Below the pieces are notes generated by a model, which made no database searches, had not been told where the DNA came from, and saw nothing but the letters and a program-made list of their open reading frames with translations. This document shows, in pieces, positions 7,651 to 17,356 of a DNA stretch of 64,000 nt (position 1 is its first letter; the number at the start of each line of letters is the position of its first letter). The DNA comes from Verrucomicrobiales bacterium (lineage in GTDB: Bacteria > Verrucomicrobiota > Verrucomicrobiia > Limisphaerales > J093). Position numbers and translations under genes: made by a program. The stretch spans positions 124,001 through 188,000 of the forward strand of contig JACKPW010000005.1 in NCBI GenBank assembly GCA_024233215.1, read 5' to 3'.

Positions 7651-9862
7651 TGTTGACTGGCTGCGGCCGGGGTGTCCGCCCCGTTGCTCCGCTGCCCTCA
7701 TGTGCGCAGGTTTGCTGCTGACTGCGCAGGCGGCGGTCGTGCGGGTTGCGGTGGCGTCGGGGTCGGCCCGTGTCGAGTTCGGCCTGGTCCGCCTGGAGCG
7801 GGAGTTGTTGGCGCGGGGGGACACCTTCCAACGTGTTGCCCCGACACTGGATTCCGCGGCGGAGATCTTCGTGGTCGTCGGGGACGAACCGACGGCGGCT
7901 CTCGCCCGACATCCGCTGCCGGAGTTGCCGTCCGGTCCGGAGGATTTCCGGATCAGTCGGTTCAGTCCCGGCGTGCGTGGTGCCCTGATGGTCACAGCGC
8001 GGGAGGATCGGGGGGCGATGTACGGTTTGCTGGACGTGACCGAACAACTGCGGATGCGGGGATCGTTGGACCGGGTTCCCACGCGGCTTGTCCGGGCCCG
8101 GCTTCCGTTCCGCGCCATCAAGTTCAACCTGCCGTGGATGTCCTACCGGCGGAGCGAGGCGCTGCAAACGCACCTCGAGACCTGCCGCGACCTCGGTTTC
8201 TGGGAGGCGTTTCTGGACATGATGGCTGAGAACCGGTTCAACGCTCTGTCGCTCTGGAATCTCCACCCGTTCCCCTACCTGATCCGCCCGCGGAACTTCC
8301 CGGAAGCGTGTTCGTTCGATGACGCCGAACTGGCCGACTGGCAACACTTCTGGAAGAGCCTGTTCCGGATGGCGAAGGATCGGGGAATCGACACCTACCT
8401 GGTGAATTGGAACATCTTCGTTTCTCCGGAATTCGCGCGGGCCCACGGAGTGGCGGAATCCAGCCTCGATGGGACGTTCTTTTGCGAGGGGGACACCTCC
8501 GAATTGGTGGAGCGTTACACGCGGGAGTCCGTCACCCAGGTCATTGAGGAGTATCCGGACCTTACGGGCTTGGGAATCACGCTCGGGGAGGGCATGGGGG
8601 GGATGACTCCGGAGGAGCGGCGGGACTGGCTCCAGCGGACGTTCATCGCGGGCATCAAAGCGGCGGGGCGGCCGGTCCGGTTCATTCACCGGGCGCCTTT
8701 GTCCGCCGACCAGGGTTCGGGAGGTTCGGTCAGCAAGTCGGTCGAGCGGATGACCCGCGAGGCTTTGGAGGAGATGGAGTTCGATGAACCGGTGCTGGTG
8801 GAGTTCAAATACAACTGGTCGCACGGCCATTCGTCGCCGAAGCTCCACATGGTCCACGGCGGCCCGCTCACTGACACCTACTGGAATCCGCCGCCGAAGA
8901 ATTACCAGGTCGTCTGGACGGTCCGGAATGAGGACTTCTTTGTGCTGCGGTGGGGGCAGCCGGATTTCATCCGGGAGTTCCTGATGAACAACGCCCACGA
9001 TTACGTCGGGGGGTGCTTCATTGGCTCCGAATGCTACATCCCGGCGCGGGAATACCTGCATGCCGGTGGTTCGCATCAGACGTGGACCTACGCTTTCGAG
9101 CGACAGTGGTTGTTCTATCACATGTGGGGCCGGTTGCTGTTCGATCCCGCGACCCCGGACGAGGTGTTCGCCGGCGAACTGGCGCGACGCCATGGGGGGG
9201 TGGGCCGGGGCGAAAGGCTGTTGGAGGCGTGGAAACATGCCAGCCAAACGCCGCTCACGCTCGCCACGTTCTTCAAGGGGACTTGGGACGGTACGCTCTA
9301 TGGCGAGGGCTTTCTGACAGCGAAGGGCGGCAAGGCCGGAAAGTTCATTGACATCGACTCGTTTATCGACCATCCGACACTTGATCCGAACTACCTGAAC
9401 ATCAGCGAGTTCGTGGCGTCCGGTGGCCGGGTGTCGGAGGGTCGGATCGGGCCGTTGGACGTGGCGAGGACCCTGGCGGACGAAGCCGACCGCGTGTTTG
9501 CGTTGACCTCCAGCATCCGGGGGGACCGGGAGGTTCCCCCGACCCTCGAATGTGAACTCAAGGACCTGGAATCCTGGGCCTGGCTGGCACGCTACATCGA
9601 CGCCAAAATCCGGGGAGGCGTTGCGCTGGAGCGTTTCCGGCAGGGGGGCGACCCAGCGCAGCAAAAGCAGGCCATCGCTGCATTGGAGGAGGCGGTGTGC
9701 CACTGGCGGAAGGTGGCCGATGCCATTTCCAGTCACTATCGACCGACGGTGCCGTACCAGTTCGACGGGGCTTTCTCGTGGCTGCGGAAGCTGCCGGAGG
9801 TACTGCGGGACGTGCAGATTGCCGCCGGAGCCACGCCAGTGGGGCACCGCGCAGGGGACTGA
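7592..9862 (+). CDS. Secreted glycosidase-like protein with TIM-barrel features
   Basis: Probably an exported carbohydrate-active enzyme feeding the upstream sugar importer; substrate unknown. An N-terminal hydrophobic stretch (ALMCAGLLLTAQA) is a plausible signal sequence. It is followed by a small alpha/beta domain of the type that precedes GH20/GH67 barrels (residues about 55-170). A long region rich in aromatic barrel-type motifs comes next (FRAIKFNLPWMSYR, NRFNALSLWNLHPFPYL, TYLVNWNIFVSPEF, LGITLGEGMGG with a candidate acid near residue 333). The C-terminus is helical. The start is uncertain: ATG 7592 lies inside a repeat element, and ATG 7700 would give a shorter product with a weaker signal peptide. 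The family name is tentative. Confidence 0.6.
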   Translation: MRPARLLGLIRRCLRVFCGFVDWLRPGCPPRCSAALMCAGLLLTAQAAVVRVAVASGSARVEFGLVRLERELLARGDTFQRVAPTLDSAAEIFVVVGDEPTAALARHPLPELPSGPEDFRISRFSPGVRGALMVTAREDRGAMYGLLDVTEQLRMRGSLDRVPTRLVRARLPFRAIKFNLPWMSYRRSEALQTHLETCRDLGFWEAFLDMMAENRFNALSLWNLHPFPYLIRPRNFPEACSFDDAELADWQHFWKSLFRMAKDRGIDTYLVNWNIFVSPEFARAHGVAESSLDGTFFCEGDTSELVERYTRESVTQVIEEYPDLTGLGITLGEGMGGMTPEERRDWLQRTFIAGIKAAGRPVRFIHRAPLSADQGSGGSVSKSVERMTREALEEMEFDEPVLVEFKYNWSHGHSSPKLHMVHGGPLTDTYWNPPPKNYQVVWTVRNEDFFVLRWGQPDFIREFLMNNAHDYVGGCFIGSECYIPAREYLHAGGSHQTWTYAFERQWLFYHMWGRLLFDPATPDEVFAGELARRHGGVGRGERLLEAWKHASQTPLTLATFFKGTWDGTLYGEGFLTAKGGKAGKFIDIDSFIDHPTLDPNYLNISEFVASGGRVSEGRIGPLDVARTLADEADRVFALTSSIRGDREVPPTLECELKDLESWAWLARYIDAKIRGGVALERFRQGGDPAQQKQAIAALEEAVCHWRKVADAISSHYRPTVPYQFDGAFSWLRKLPEVLRDVQIAAGATPVGHRAGD

Positions 9863-9971
9863 GCGGAGTGAACCGAAACCTGCGGCTTCGGGGGGACGTC
9901 TGTTCCACGAAGCGCCGGGGTCGAAAACCCTTGGCGATGGAATCCAGAACAGAACCGACAAATCACTTATC

Positions 9972-10697
9972 ATGAAGCAGTTCAACCGTTTCACCGTTCG
10001 CTCCATACTGACCGTTGCCGCCGGTTTCGCGGTCCTCCTGTCGCTCCAGGCCCAACCTGGGCCCCGTCCCGGGGGCTTCGGGGGGGGGCGGGGCGGGGTG
10101 GCCTCGTCGGCGTTCACCGCCCAGACCCTTCCCAAGGACGACGCGGAAGCCAGGATCCTGGCCGTCTTGAAGGACATTTCGCAGAGCCAGCGTCGGGGCA
10201 CGATGATCGTCCCGGAGAACGACGGGCGGATCCTGCGGTTGCTGGTGGAAACCACCGGGGCGAAGCACGTGGCGGAGTTCGGCACGTCGGTGGGGTATTC
10301 CGGCATTTGGATGTGCCTGGGCTTGCGCGGGACGGAGGGCAGGTTGACCACGTTCGAGATCGACGAGGGCCGTGCGGCGATTGCGCGGGAGAACTTCAAA
10401 CGCGCCGGAGTGGCCGACCTGGTGACGCTGGTCATGGGGGACGCCCACGAGAATGTGAAGCAGCTTGAAGGCCCGATCGACATGGCGTTCCTGGATGCCG
10501 ACAAGGAGGGTTATGTGGATTACCTCCAGAAGATCCTGCCGAAGATGCGCCCGGGCGGACTGATTGTGGCCCACAACATCAATCCCCAGCAGGCGGATCC
10601 AGCGTATCTGAAGGCCATCACGAACGATGCCAGCCTTGAGACGGTCTTTCTCAACCTCGAGAGCTCGGGGATCAGCGTTACCGTCAAAAAGCGGTAA
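9972..10697 (+). CDS. Exported class I SAM O-methyltransferase (caffeoyl-CoA OMT-like)
   Basis: The 241-residue product has a clear N-terminal signal-like segment (residues about 9-29, ILTVAAGFAVLLSLQAQ), then a Gly/Pro-rich linker. The methyltransferase fold follows: SAM motif VAEFGTSVGYSGIWM, acidic strand end FEIDEGRAAIARENF, and the metal/catalytic motif FLDADKEGYVDYL. Family members methylate catechol-type hydroxyls using SAM and a divalent metal, normally in the cytoplasm. An export signal on such an enzyme is unusual because SAM is cytoplasmic; it may be a membrane anchor instead. It stands alone, downstream of the glycosidase-like gene. Confidence 0.85.
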   Translation: MKQFNRFTVRSILTVAAGFAVLLSLQAQPGPRPGGFGGGRGGVASSAFTAQTLPKDDAEARILAVLKDISQSQRRGTMIVPENDGRILRLLVETTGAKHVAEFGTSVGYSGIWMCLGLRGTEGRLTTFEIDEGRAAIARENFKRAGVADLVTLVMGDAHENVKQLEGPIDMAFLDADKEGYVDYLQKILPKMRPGGLIVAHNINPQQADPAYLKAITNDASLETVFLNLESSGISVTVKKR

Positions 10698-10726
10698 CGA
10701 ACGGCAAGGGCGTCCGGAAAGGGAAT

Positions 10727-10749
10727 GCCCCACGGCTGAGCCGTGGGGC
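10727..10749. terminator. Strong hairpin, possible bidirectional terminator
   Basis: A perfect 9-bp stem gccccacgg/ccgtggggc closes a five-base loop (ctgag) between two convergent genes, the methyltransferase and the prepilin gene. There is no T-tract, so it is not a canonical Rho-independent terminator. It could also be a member of a short palindromic repeat family. Confidence 0.45.
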
Positions 10750-10786
10750 GCGTAAACCCTGAGGACAAACTGTCGAAGGAAAGTCT

Positions 10787-11647
10787 CTAGTCGACGACAC
10801 CCTCCTTGCGCGGCGTACGCAGCCGCATCCAGGCGATGTCGGGGTCTCCGGCCGGTCGGGTGAATCCCGAGAAATCCGTCATCTTCACCGGTCTTTGGGC
10901 GCCGTCCGCACCCGTGGCCCACTTCTTGATCTCGGAATGGCCGTCGGCGAACGCAAAGCCGCAGGCTCCGTTGTGGTAGCTCGCCGGCAGGTCGATCCAC
11001 TGCCATTTGTAGGGGCTGAAGCAGCCGGCGTCGTTGATGCTGTCCGGGTGCTCGTCCACATACATCCAGGTCTCGGTCGGTCCGGGATTGGTGAGGTCCG
11101 AGGTGTTCTTGACGTGTTTGAAACCCGCGTCCCATGGACCGGTCTCGGCGTTGCCGTCACCCACCCCGATGTTGCCGGAAATGCTGCGCACGCGCTCGGT
11201 CCAACCGGCGCCCCGTTGGGTGGAGCTGATGAACTTGTCCGCCGGGCACTTGAAGATGTTCTTGGCCTGGGCGAAGTACACCGCCATCACGGAATACTTG
11301 GGATCGATCAGGTACTGGACGTTGGTGTTGTCCTCGCGCAGATCCCAGGTGAGCCAGCCCACGACCCAGGGGCGGTAGGTGCCCGAGAGACCGATGGTGC
11401 CCGTTCCGTGAACCGCATCGGGGAAGCGTTCGTTGTTGTCCCCGACGTACATCGCGTTCGCGAGCATCAACTGCTTGGTGTTGTTCATGCAGAGAATGCC
11501 CGTGGCCTTCGCCTTGGCCTTGGCCAGCGCCGGCAACAGCATCCCGGCCAGGATCGCAATGATCGCGATGACCACCAACAACTCAATCAGGGTGAACGCG
11601 GACCGGTCCTCGCTCCGCTGAATGTGTCGGGTAACGTCCAACTTCAT
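10787..11647 (-). CDS. Prepilin-like protein with N-terminal methylation motif and H-X9-DG C-terminus
   Basis: Type II secretion/pilin-like surface protein, 286 residues. After a short basic leader the N-terminus reads AFTLIELLVVIAIIAILAG, the class III signal cut by a prepilin peptidase, with a single membrane-spanning helix. The rest is a beta-rich globular domain. The end contains H, nine residues, then DG (HNGACGFAFADG), a motif shared by many verrucomicrobial and planctomycete pseudopilins. ATG 11647 places the leader next to the methylation motif; a longer start would add 22 unlikely residues. It probably sits on the cell surface or in a secretion pseudopilus; the partner is unknown. 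Confidence 0.88.
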   Translation of the reverse strand: MKLDVTRHIQRSEDRSAFTLIELLVVIAIIAILAGMLLPALAKAKAKATGILCMNNTKQLMLANAMYVGDNNERFPDAVHGTGTIGLSGTYRPWVVGWLTWDLREDNTNVQYLIDPKYSVMAVYFAQAKNIFKCPADKFISSTQRGAGWTERVRSISGNIGVGDGNAETGPWDAGFKHVKNTSDLTNPGPTETWMYVDEHPDSINDAGCFSPYKWQWIDLPASYHNGACGFAFADGHSEIKKWATGADGAQRPVKMTDFSGFTRPAGDPDIAWMRLRTPRKEGVVD

Positions 11648-12188
11648 AGTCTGCTTCCTGCTCCGAACCTGGGTCCCAGTCTTCCAAGGGAACCGCAGAG
11701 ACCATAGCAGCAAGTTCCACCGTTCGGGAACTGTGCGTCTCGCAGCACGGACCCCGGACCCGGCCGCCGGTTGGGGCGGATGCGGGAATCGGAGCGGCGA
11801 CGGCTCGTCGCCACGGCGCGGGTTTCCTGAAGCGCCCCCTTTCGCGAATGCGCAGGCAATGGGACCTGGAACCCTCCTTGGAGGGACGATCTCCGTGAGT
11901 CCCTGGAATCAAGTCAGGGCCTCGTGTAACTCGGCCCTCCATTGGCGGGGGACGGCTCATGAAAAGTCCGTCGGGGACGAGCCGTCCCCGCTCTCCGCCG
12001 CGCAGTTGGCTTCATCCCAGCCAAATCTCATCTCGCCATCCGGGGATGGCCCCGACTAAGCTCCCCGTCCCGCCTGCCGGCGGTCGGAGCGGCCGGGTTC
12101 CCGGCCGGATTGGCCCGCAACCGTGCATCCCACCGCTTCCGACCCCTTCGCGGGACGTTTGCCACAGTTTGAGTTTGGTTTGCATGAC
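11648..12188. other. Intergenic region between divergent prepilin and alaS genes
   Basis: No gene is supported in these 541 bases. They hold the divergent promoters by position, an 11-bp inverted repeat (11947-11989), and a short motif ccttggagggacgatctccg (near 11875) of the dispersed-repeat type. A GTG at 12123 in the alaS frame would add 22 residues with no family support. Confidence 0.55.
11947..11989. repeat. Inverted repeat upstream of alaS
   Basis: ggggacggctc (11947-11957) and gagccgtcccc (11979-11989) are perfect reverse complements separated by 21 bases. It could fold in RNA or belong to a repeat family. It is about 200 bases before alaS, and no function is shown. Confidence 0.6.
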
Positions 12189-15100
12189 ATGATGACCAGC
12201 GCGGAAATCCGTCAGTCGTTCCTCGACTTCTTCCAGTCGAAGCATCACACCCTTGTCCCCAGCTCGTCGCTGATGCCGGACAGCCCGAACCTGCTGTTCA
12301 CCAACGCCGGCATGAACCAGTTCGTGCCGATCTTCCTGGGGGAACGCCAGCCCGACGTGGACCGCTGGCCGGGGGCCATCAAAAGCAGGGGGACCGTTCC
12401 CACCCGGGCCGCCGACACCCAGAAATGCATCCGTGCGGGCGGCAAACACAACGATCTCGAGGACGTCGGCCTGGACACCTACCACCACACGTTCTTCGAA
12501 ATGCTGGGGAACTGGTCCTTTGGCGACTACTTCAAACGCGAGGCCATCGAGTGGGCCTGGGAGTTGTTGACCAAGGTCTGGGGCTTCCCGAAGGAACGGC
12601 TTTACGCGACGGTTTACCAACCCGGCGAGGGGGATCCCGCGGAGTTCGACCAGGAGGCGTGGGACATCTGGGCCCGGCTCATGGAGGCCGAGGGGCTCGA
12701 TCCGAAGGTGCACATCGTCACCGGCGGCAAGAAGGACAACTTCTGGATGATGGGCGAGACCGGACCGTGCGGTCCCTGCTCGGAGGTTCACATCGATCTC
12801 ACCCCCGCGGGCGACACCGGTGGCAACCTGGTCAACGCGGGCAGCGGTCGCTGCATCGAGATCTGGAACCTGGTCTTCATCCAGTTCAACGCGAACCCGG
12901 ACGGCACGTTTTCGGCGTTGCCGGCCCGGCACGTTGACACGGGCATGGGCTTTGAACGGGTCGCCGGCATCATGCAGGGCACCGCCGGTTTCACCCGGTT
13001 CGACCGGACGATCTCGAACTACGAGAGCGACGTGTTCCGGCCGTTGTTCGAGCGGTTGGAGGTGCTCAGCGGGAAGAAATACACTGCCACGCTGCCCTCC
13101 GAGAAATCTCAAATCTCAGATTCCGAATCTCAGATCCAGGAGGATGTGGCGTTCCGGGTGATCGCGGATCATATCCGCACGTTGAGCTTCGCCATTGCCG
13201 ACGGCATCCTGCCGGGCAACACCGACCGGAATTACGTGCTGCGTCGGATTCTGCGGCGGGCGGTGCGGTATGGGCGGACGCTCGGGTTTCACGACACGTT
13301 CCTGCATCTGCTGGTTGACACGCTGGCGGAATCGATGGGCGACGTTTTCCCGGAGTTGCGCGCCCGGCAGACGGAGGTGAAGGAGACCATTCGGCGCGAG
13401 GAGGAGGCCTTCAACCGGACCCTTGACGGAGGGTTGCGGATCTTCCAGGACACGCTGCGCATCAAGCAGGGCATGGAACGGGTCGTGGACACGATGGCGA
13501 AACGCTTTGACCTGGCCACCGCCATCGAGAACAACCCGGATCTCGGTCTGGACGACGAGGCGGTTTGTGCCCTCTACGACGCGGCGAAGCTCCTGCTGGA
13601 CTTTGGCCAGACGATTGACCGTCAGCTCTATTCCCGGATTCTGGCCGCCAGTGAGGAGTCCCGATTGATCACCACCTATGCGCAGGCGGCGGTGGCGGGG
13701 ATCGACCGGCTGCGGGCTTCCGGCGAGGCGCTGCCGAAGGTGGCGGAGGTGCGCGACAGGATCGCGGCGTTTCGCCACGCGTTCGAGGAGTTCACCCGGC
13801 AAACCGAGGCCATGCGGGGCGTGCTCGGTGGAGCGCCGGCGTTCCTGTTGTACGACACCTACGGTTTCCCGCTGGACCTGACGGAGCTCATGGCGCGGGA
13901 GCAGGGGCTGTCCGTGGACACCGCCGGTTTTGACCGGTTGATGGAGGAACAAAAGTGCCGGGCCCGTGCCGCGCAGGTGAAGACCGTCATCGAACTCTCC
14001 CAAATCGGGACGCAGACGCCCACCGCGTTCGTCGGTTTCGACCGGTTCGAAACCCCCGCCAGGGTCCTCGAGGTGGTGGGGTTGAAGGACAAAACCGCCG
14101 TCATCCTCGACACCACCGCCTGCTACGCCGAAATGGGCGGCCAGGTCGGGGACACGGGCGAGTTGATCGTAGCGGCGGACTGGCGTCCGCCGGCGGGGTC
14201 TGAGAATGAGGCCGGGCCCGAAGCGGGGAACGCGAGCGCACTTTCACAGGGTGCTTCGGCGAACACCAGTTCGCCGCTACGGGAGGTGCCGGGCGCCAGT
14301 TCGCCGCTGCGGGTTACGAACACGCAGAAGTCCGGGGATACCTGGCTGCACTTCGTCGAGGGCGAGGACCTGCCGGCCGTTGGGGATGAAGTCGTGCTTC
14401 GCGTCGATATGGCCCGGCGCGCCGCCATTCAGCGTCATCACACCGTGACGCATTTGCTGCACTGGGCGCTGCACGAGGTGGTCAGCCGGGAGGCGTCGCA
14501 GAAGGGTTCCTTCGTCGGCCCGGACAAGCTGACCTTCGACTTCAACAGCGCGCCGTTGACTCCCGCGCAGGTGGCTGCCATCGAGCGGTTGGTGAACGAG
14601 CGCATCCTGGCCAACGCGCTCGTGTCGTGGACGGAGGTCAAGTACGACCACATCCGGCAGCGTGAGGACATCATGCAGTTCTTCGGTGAGAAGTACGGCG
14701 AGTGGGTGCGTGTCGTTCAGATTGGCGGCGAAGCGACCGCCTTGAACGGCTATTCGATGGAGCTTTGCGGCGGCACGCACACGCGGGCGACCGGTGAAAT
14801 CGGTCTGTTCCGCATCGTGGGCGAGAGCGCGATTGCTGCCGGCATCCGGCGTATCGAGGCGGTGGCGGGCATGGAGGCGTATCGATTCGCGAACGAGGAA
14901 ATGAGCCTCATCAAGAACCTTGCCGGACGGGTGAACAGCCCGGTTGGCGAGCTGGAAAAGAAGGTGGAAGCGCTGCTGGCCCACCAGAAGGAACTGGAGA
15001 AACAACTCAAGGCGATGCAGCAACAGCAGGCCGCCGCGAAGGCCCGCGACCTGATCAACCAAGCCCGCGAGATCAATGGCATCCCCGCGATCATCGCCCG

Positions 15101-15383
15101 GCTCGACGCGGATGGGAACACGCTGCAATCGGTGGTCAACGACCTGAAGGGGCAGTTCCCGGGCGTGATCCTGCTGGGCGGCGCGGCGGACGGCAACGTG
15201 GCGTTGGTGGCCGCCGTCGGCCCGGATTACACCAAGCGCGTTCAAGCCGGCCGGCTCATCCAGCAGGTGGCTCCGGTCATCGGTGGCAAGGGTGGTGGCA
15301 AACCTGAGAGCGCCCGTGGCGGGGGGAAGGATCCGTCCAGGCTGGATGAAGCCCTGGCGAAGGCGACAGAGGCACTGGCCTGA
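12189..15383 (+). CDS. alaS: Alanyl-tRNA synthetase with three insertions
   Basis: Charges tRNA-Ala with alanine and edits mischarged products. The N-terminus (TSAEIRQSFLDFFQSKHH), the class II core (TFFEMLGNWSFGDYFKREA, VDTGMGFERVAGIMQGT), the editing-domain HHTVTHLLH motif and the CGGTH metal site (near residue 859) are all present. The C-terminal coiled region ends in a DHHA1-like domain (LLGGAADGNVALVAAV). At 1064 residues it is well above the usual 870-900. Three insertions explain the excess: residues about 302-317 (repeat-derived), about 424-547 (helical, unique) and about 660-714 (repeat-derived palindrome). ATG 12189 or 12192 begins at the conserved N-terminus. Confidence 0.97.
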   Translation: MMTSAEIRQSFLDFFQSKHHTLVPSSSLMPDSPNLLFTNAGMNQFVPIFLGERQPDVDRWPGAIKSRGTVPTRAADTQKCIRAGGKHNDLEDVGLDTYHHTFFEMLGNWSFGDYFKREAIEWAWELLTKVWGFPKERLYATVYQPGEGDPAEFDQEAWDIWARLMEAEGLDPKVHIVTGGKKDNFWMMGETGPCGPCSEVHIDLTPAGDTGGNLVNAGSGRCIEIWNLVFIQFNANPDGTFSALPARHVDTGMGFERVAGIMQGTAGFTRFDRTISNYESDVFRPLFERLEVLSGKKYTATLPSEKSQISDSESQIQEDVAFRVIADHIRTLSFAIADGILPGNTDRNYVLRRILRRAVRYGRTLGFHDTFLHLLVDTLAESMGDVFPELRARQTEVKETIRREEEAFNRTLDGGLRIFQDTLRIKQGMERVVDTMAKRFDLATAIENNPDLGLDDEAVCALYDAAKLLLDFGQTIDRQLYSRILAASEESRLITTYAQAAVAGIDRLRASGEALPKVAEVRDRIAAFRHAFEEFTRQTEAMRGVLGGAPAFLLYDTYGFPLDLTELMAREQGLSVDTAGFDRLMEEQKCRARAAQVKTVIELSQIGTQTPTAFVGFDRFETPARVLEVVGLKDKTAVILDTTACYAEMGGQVGDTGELIVAADWRPPAGSENEAGPEAGNASALSQGASANTSSPLREVPGASSPLRVTNTQKSGDTWLHFVEGEDLPAVGDEVVLRVDMARRAAIQRHHTVTHLLHWALHEVVSREASQKGSFVGPDKLTFDFNSAPLTPAQVAAIERLVNERILANALVSWTEVKYDHIRQREDIMQFFGEKYGEWVRVVQIGGEATALNGYSMELCGGTHTRATGEIGLFRIVGESAIAAGIRRIEAVAGMEAYRFANEEMSLIKNLAGRVNSPVGELEKKVEALLAHQKELEKQLKAMQQQQAAAKARDLINQAREINGIPAIIARLDADGNTLQSVVNDLKGQFPGVILLGGAADGNVALVAAVGPDYTKRVQAGRLIQQVAPVIGGKGGGKPESARGGGKDPSRLDEALAKATEALA
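13092..13138. repeat. Short repeat tract inserted in frame in alaS
   Basis: The tract gagaaatctcaaatctcaga and its continuation encode SEKSQISDSESQIQ between the catalytic core and the conserved EDVAFRVIADHIR motif. The sequence is related in style to the aaatccg tract inside uvrA and has no counterpart in AlaS proteins I know. Confidence 0.65.
14169..14280. repeat. 112-bp palindromic element inserted in frame in alaS
   Basis: The left end gtagcggcggactggcgtcc plus gccg and the right end (reverse-complement gtagcggcgaactggtgttc plus gccg) match over 24 bases with about four differences. The same 24-base unit occurs at 49745 outside genes. Translated, it gives an Ala/Ser/Gly-rich loop (about residues 660-697) in the editing region, before the FVEGEDL motif. 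Confidence 0.82.
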
Positions 15384-15503
15384 CGGTCTGTCCGGGAATC
15401 CCCCTCCTCCAAGGACCACTCGGCGAGCCGCCGACTGGAGCAGCCGGGCCGGCCGCGCTCCCCACTGCTACTGCCCAGCCAGGCGGAGACCCCACAAACC
15501 GCA

Positions 15504-15531
15504 TTGACAGACCCGTCCGCCGGGTTATGGG
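15504..15531 (+). promoter_or_regulatory. Candidate sigma-70-like promoter directly before the second prepilin gene
   Basis: A perfect ttgaca (15504-15509) is followed after 16 bases by tatggg (15526-15531), a weak -10. The expected start of transcription would fall at about 15538, on the ATG itself, which would give a leaderless message. Motif-only prediction. Confidence 0.3.
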
Positions 15532-15537
15532 TGGTCC

Positions 15538-16314
<777 letters not shown>

Positions 16315-16408
16315 GCCGCCCCCTTTCCGGTTGCCCGACCCGGGGGAGTCCTTATCATGCCGACCCTCGGGAACGCCCGTTGCTGGGGGTCTGCCGAGAG
16401 GACGCGAT

Positions 16409-17353
16409 ATGAAAACGACACGACTTGGAAACAGCTCGTTGAGCGCCAGCCGGCTTGCCTACGGCTGCTGGCGGCTCGTCAAGGCCGACGGTCCCGACGC
16501 CCTCACCGCGGAGGCGAAGGCCGCCGCCCTTGAAGCAATCTCCGCCGCCTACGAAGCGGGCTACACGCTTTTCGATCTCGCCGACATCTACAGTCGGGGC
16601 GCGGCCGAGGCCGCCTTTGGGGCAGCGCTCCGGGAAGTGCCCGGCATGCGGGAACGGATTCTCATCACCACCAAGTGCGGCATCCGGTTTGTGGATCATC
16701 CGGAGCCCGGAGATCCCTACCGTTATGACTGCTCGGAGAGTCACATCCTCCGTTCGGTGGAAGGCTCGTTGCGGCGCATGGCAATCGAGACCATCGACCT
16801 GCTGCTCTTGCATCGGGCCGATTACCTCGGTCATCCGGAGGAGATTGCCCGGGCATTCTCCAAGCTGAAGGAATCAGGCAAGGTGCGGGAATTCGGCGTC
16901 AGCAACTTCCGGGCGTCCCAGGTGGCCGCGCTGCAGAAGGCCTGTCCGATGCCGTTGGTGGCGAACCAGATTCAGCTCAGTCTCCTGAGGCTTGACCCGC
17001 TTGAGGACGGCACCCTGGACCAGTGCCAGGCCGACGGCGTCACGCCGCAGGCGTGGAGTCCGCTGGCCGGCGGCATGTTGGTCAGCAAGGGCGAGGTTCA
17101 CCTGGAAAAGGACGAGGATGCGCGGCTCCAGCGCGTGCAGGAACTGCTGGGGAGCGTGGCTCAGGCCCGGGGAGTGACGCCGCTGGCGATCAGCCTCGCG
17201 TGGTTGTTGCGCCTGCCGCAGGGAGTGATGCCCATCGTCGGTTCCACGCAACCCGACCGTATTCGCGCCGCCGCCGCCGCCGGAAATCTCGAGCTGACCC
17301 GGGAGGAATGGTATCGCCTGCTGGAATGCTCGAGGGGTTGTCGCCTGGCCTGA
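16409..17353 (+). CDS. Aldo/keto reductase
   Basis: NAD(P)H-dependent oxidoreductase, 314 residues, YdhF-like branch. The catalytic tetrad is visible as Asp56 and Tyr61 (LFDLADIYSRG), Lys89 (ITTKCG) and His135 (LLLLHRAD). The barrel continues with REFGVSNFRASQV and the C-terminal cofactor motif IVGSTQPDRI. The start is ATG 16409, preceded by gagagga at good spacing. The agmatine deiminase gene begins three bases after its stop, so the two are probably cotranscribed. The substrate cannot be inferred. Confidence 0.93.
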   Translation: MKTTRLGNSSLSASRLAYGCWRLVKADGPDALTAEAKAAALEAISAAYEAGYTLFDLADIYSRGAAEAAFGAALREVPGMRERILITTKCGIRFVDHPEPGDPYRYDCSESHILRSVEGSLRRMAIETIDLLLLHRADYLGHPEEIARAFSKLKESGKVREFGVSNFRASQVAALQKACPMPLVANQIQLSLLRLDPLEDGTLDQCQADGVTPQAWSPLAGGMLVSKGEVHLEKDEDARLQRVQELLGSVAQARGVTPLAISLAWLLRLPQGVMPIVGSTQPDRIRAAAAAGNLELTREEWYRLLECSRGCRLA

Positions 17354-17356
17354 CCG

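Noticed and set aside
7589..10504. Minus-strand frame of 971 codons spanning two plus-strand genes
   Set aside because: It crosses the glycosidase-like gene and part of the methyltransferase gene without any recognisable domain; a GC-driven shadow.
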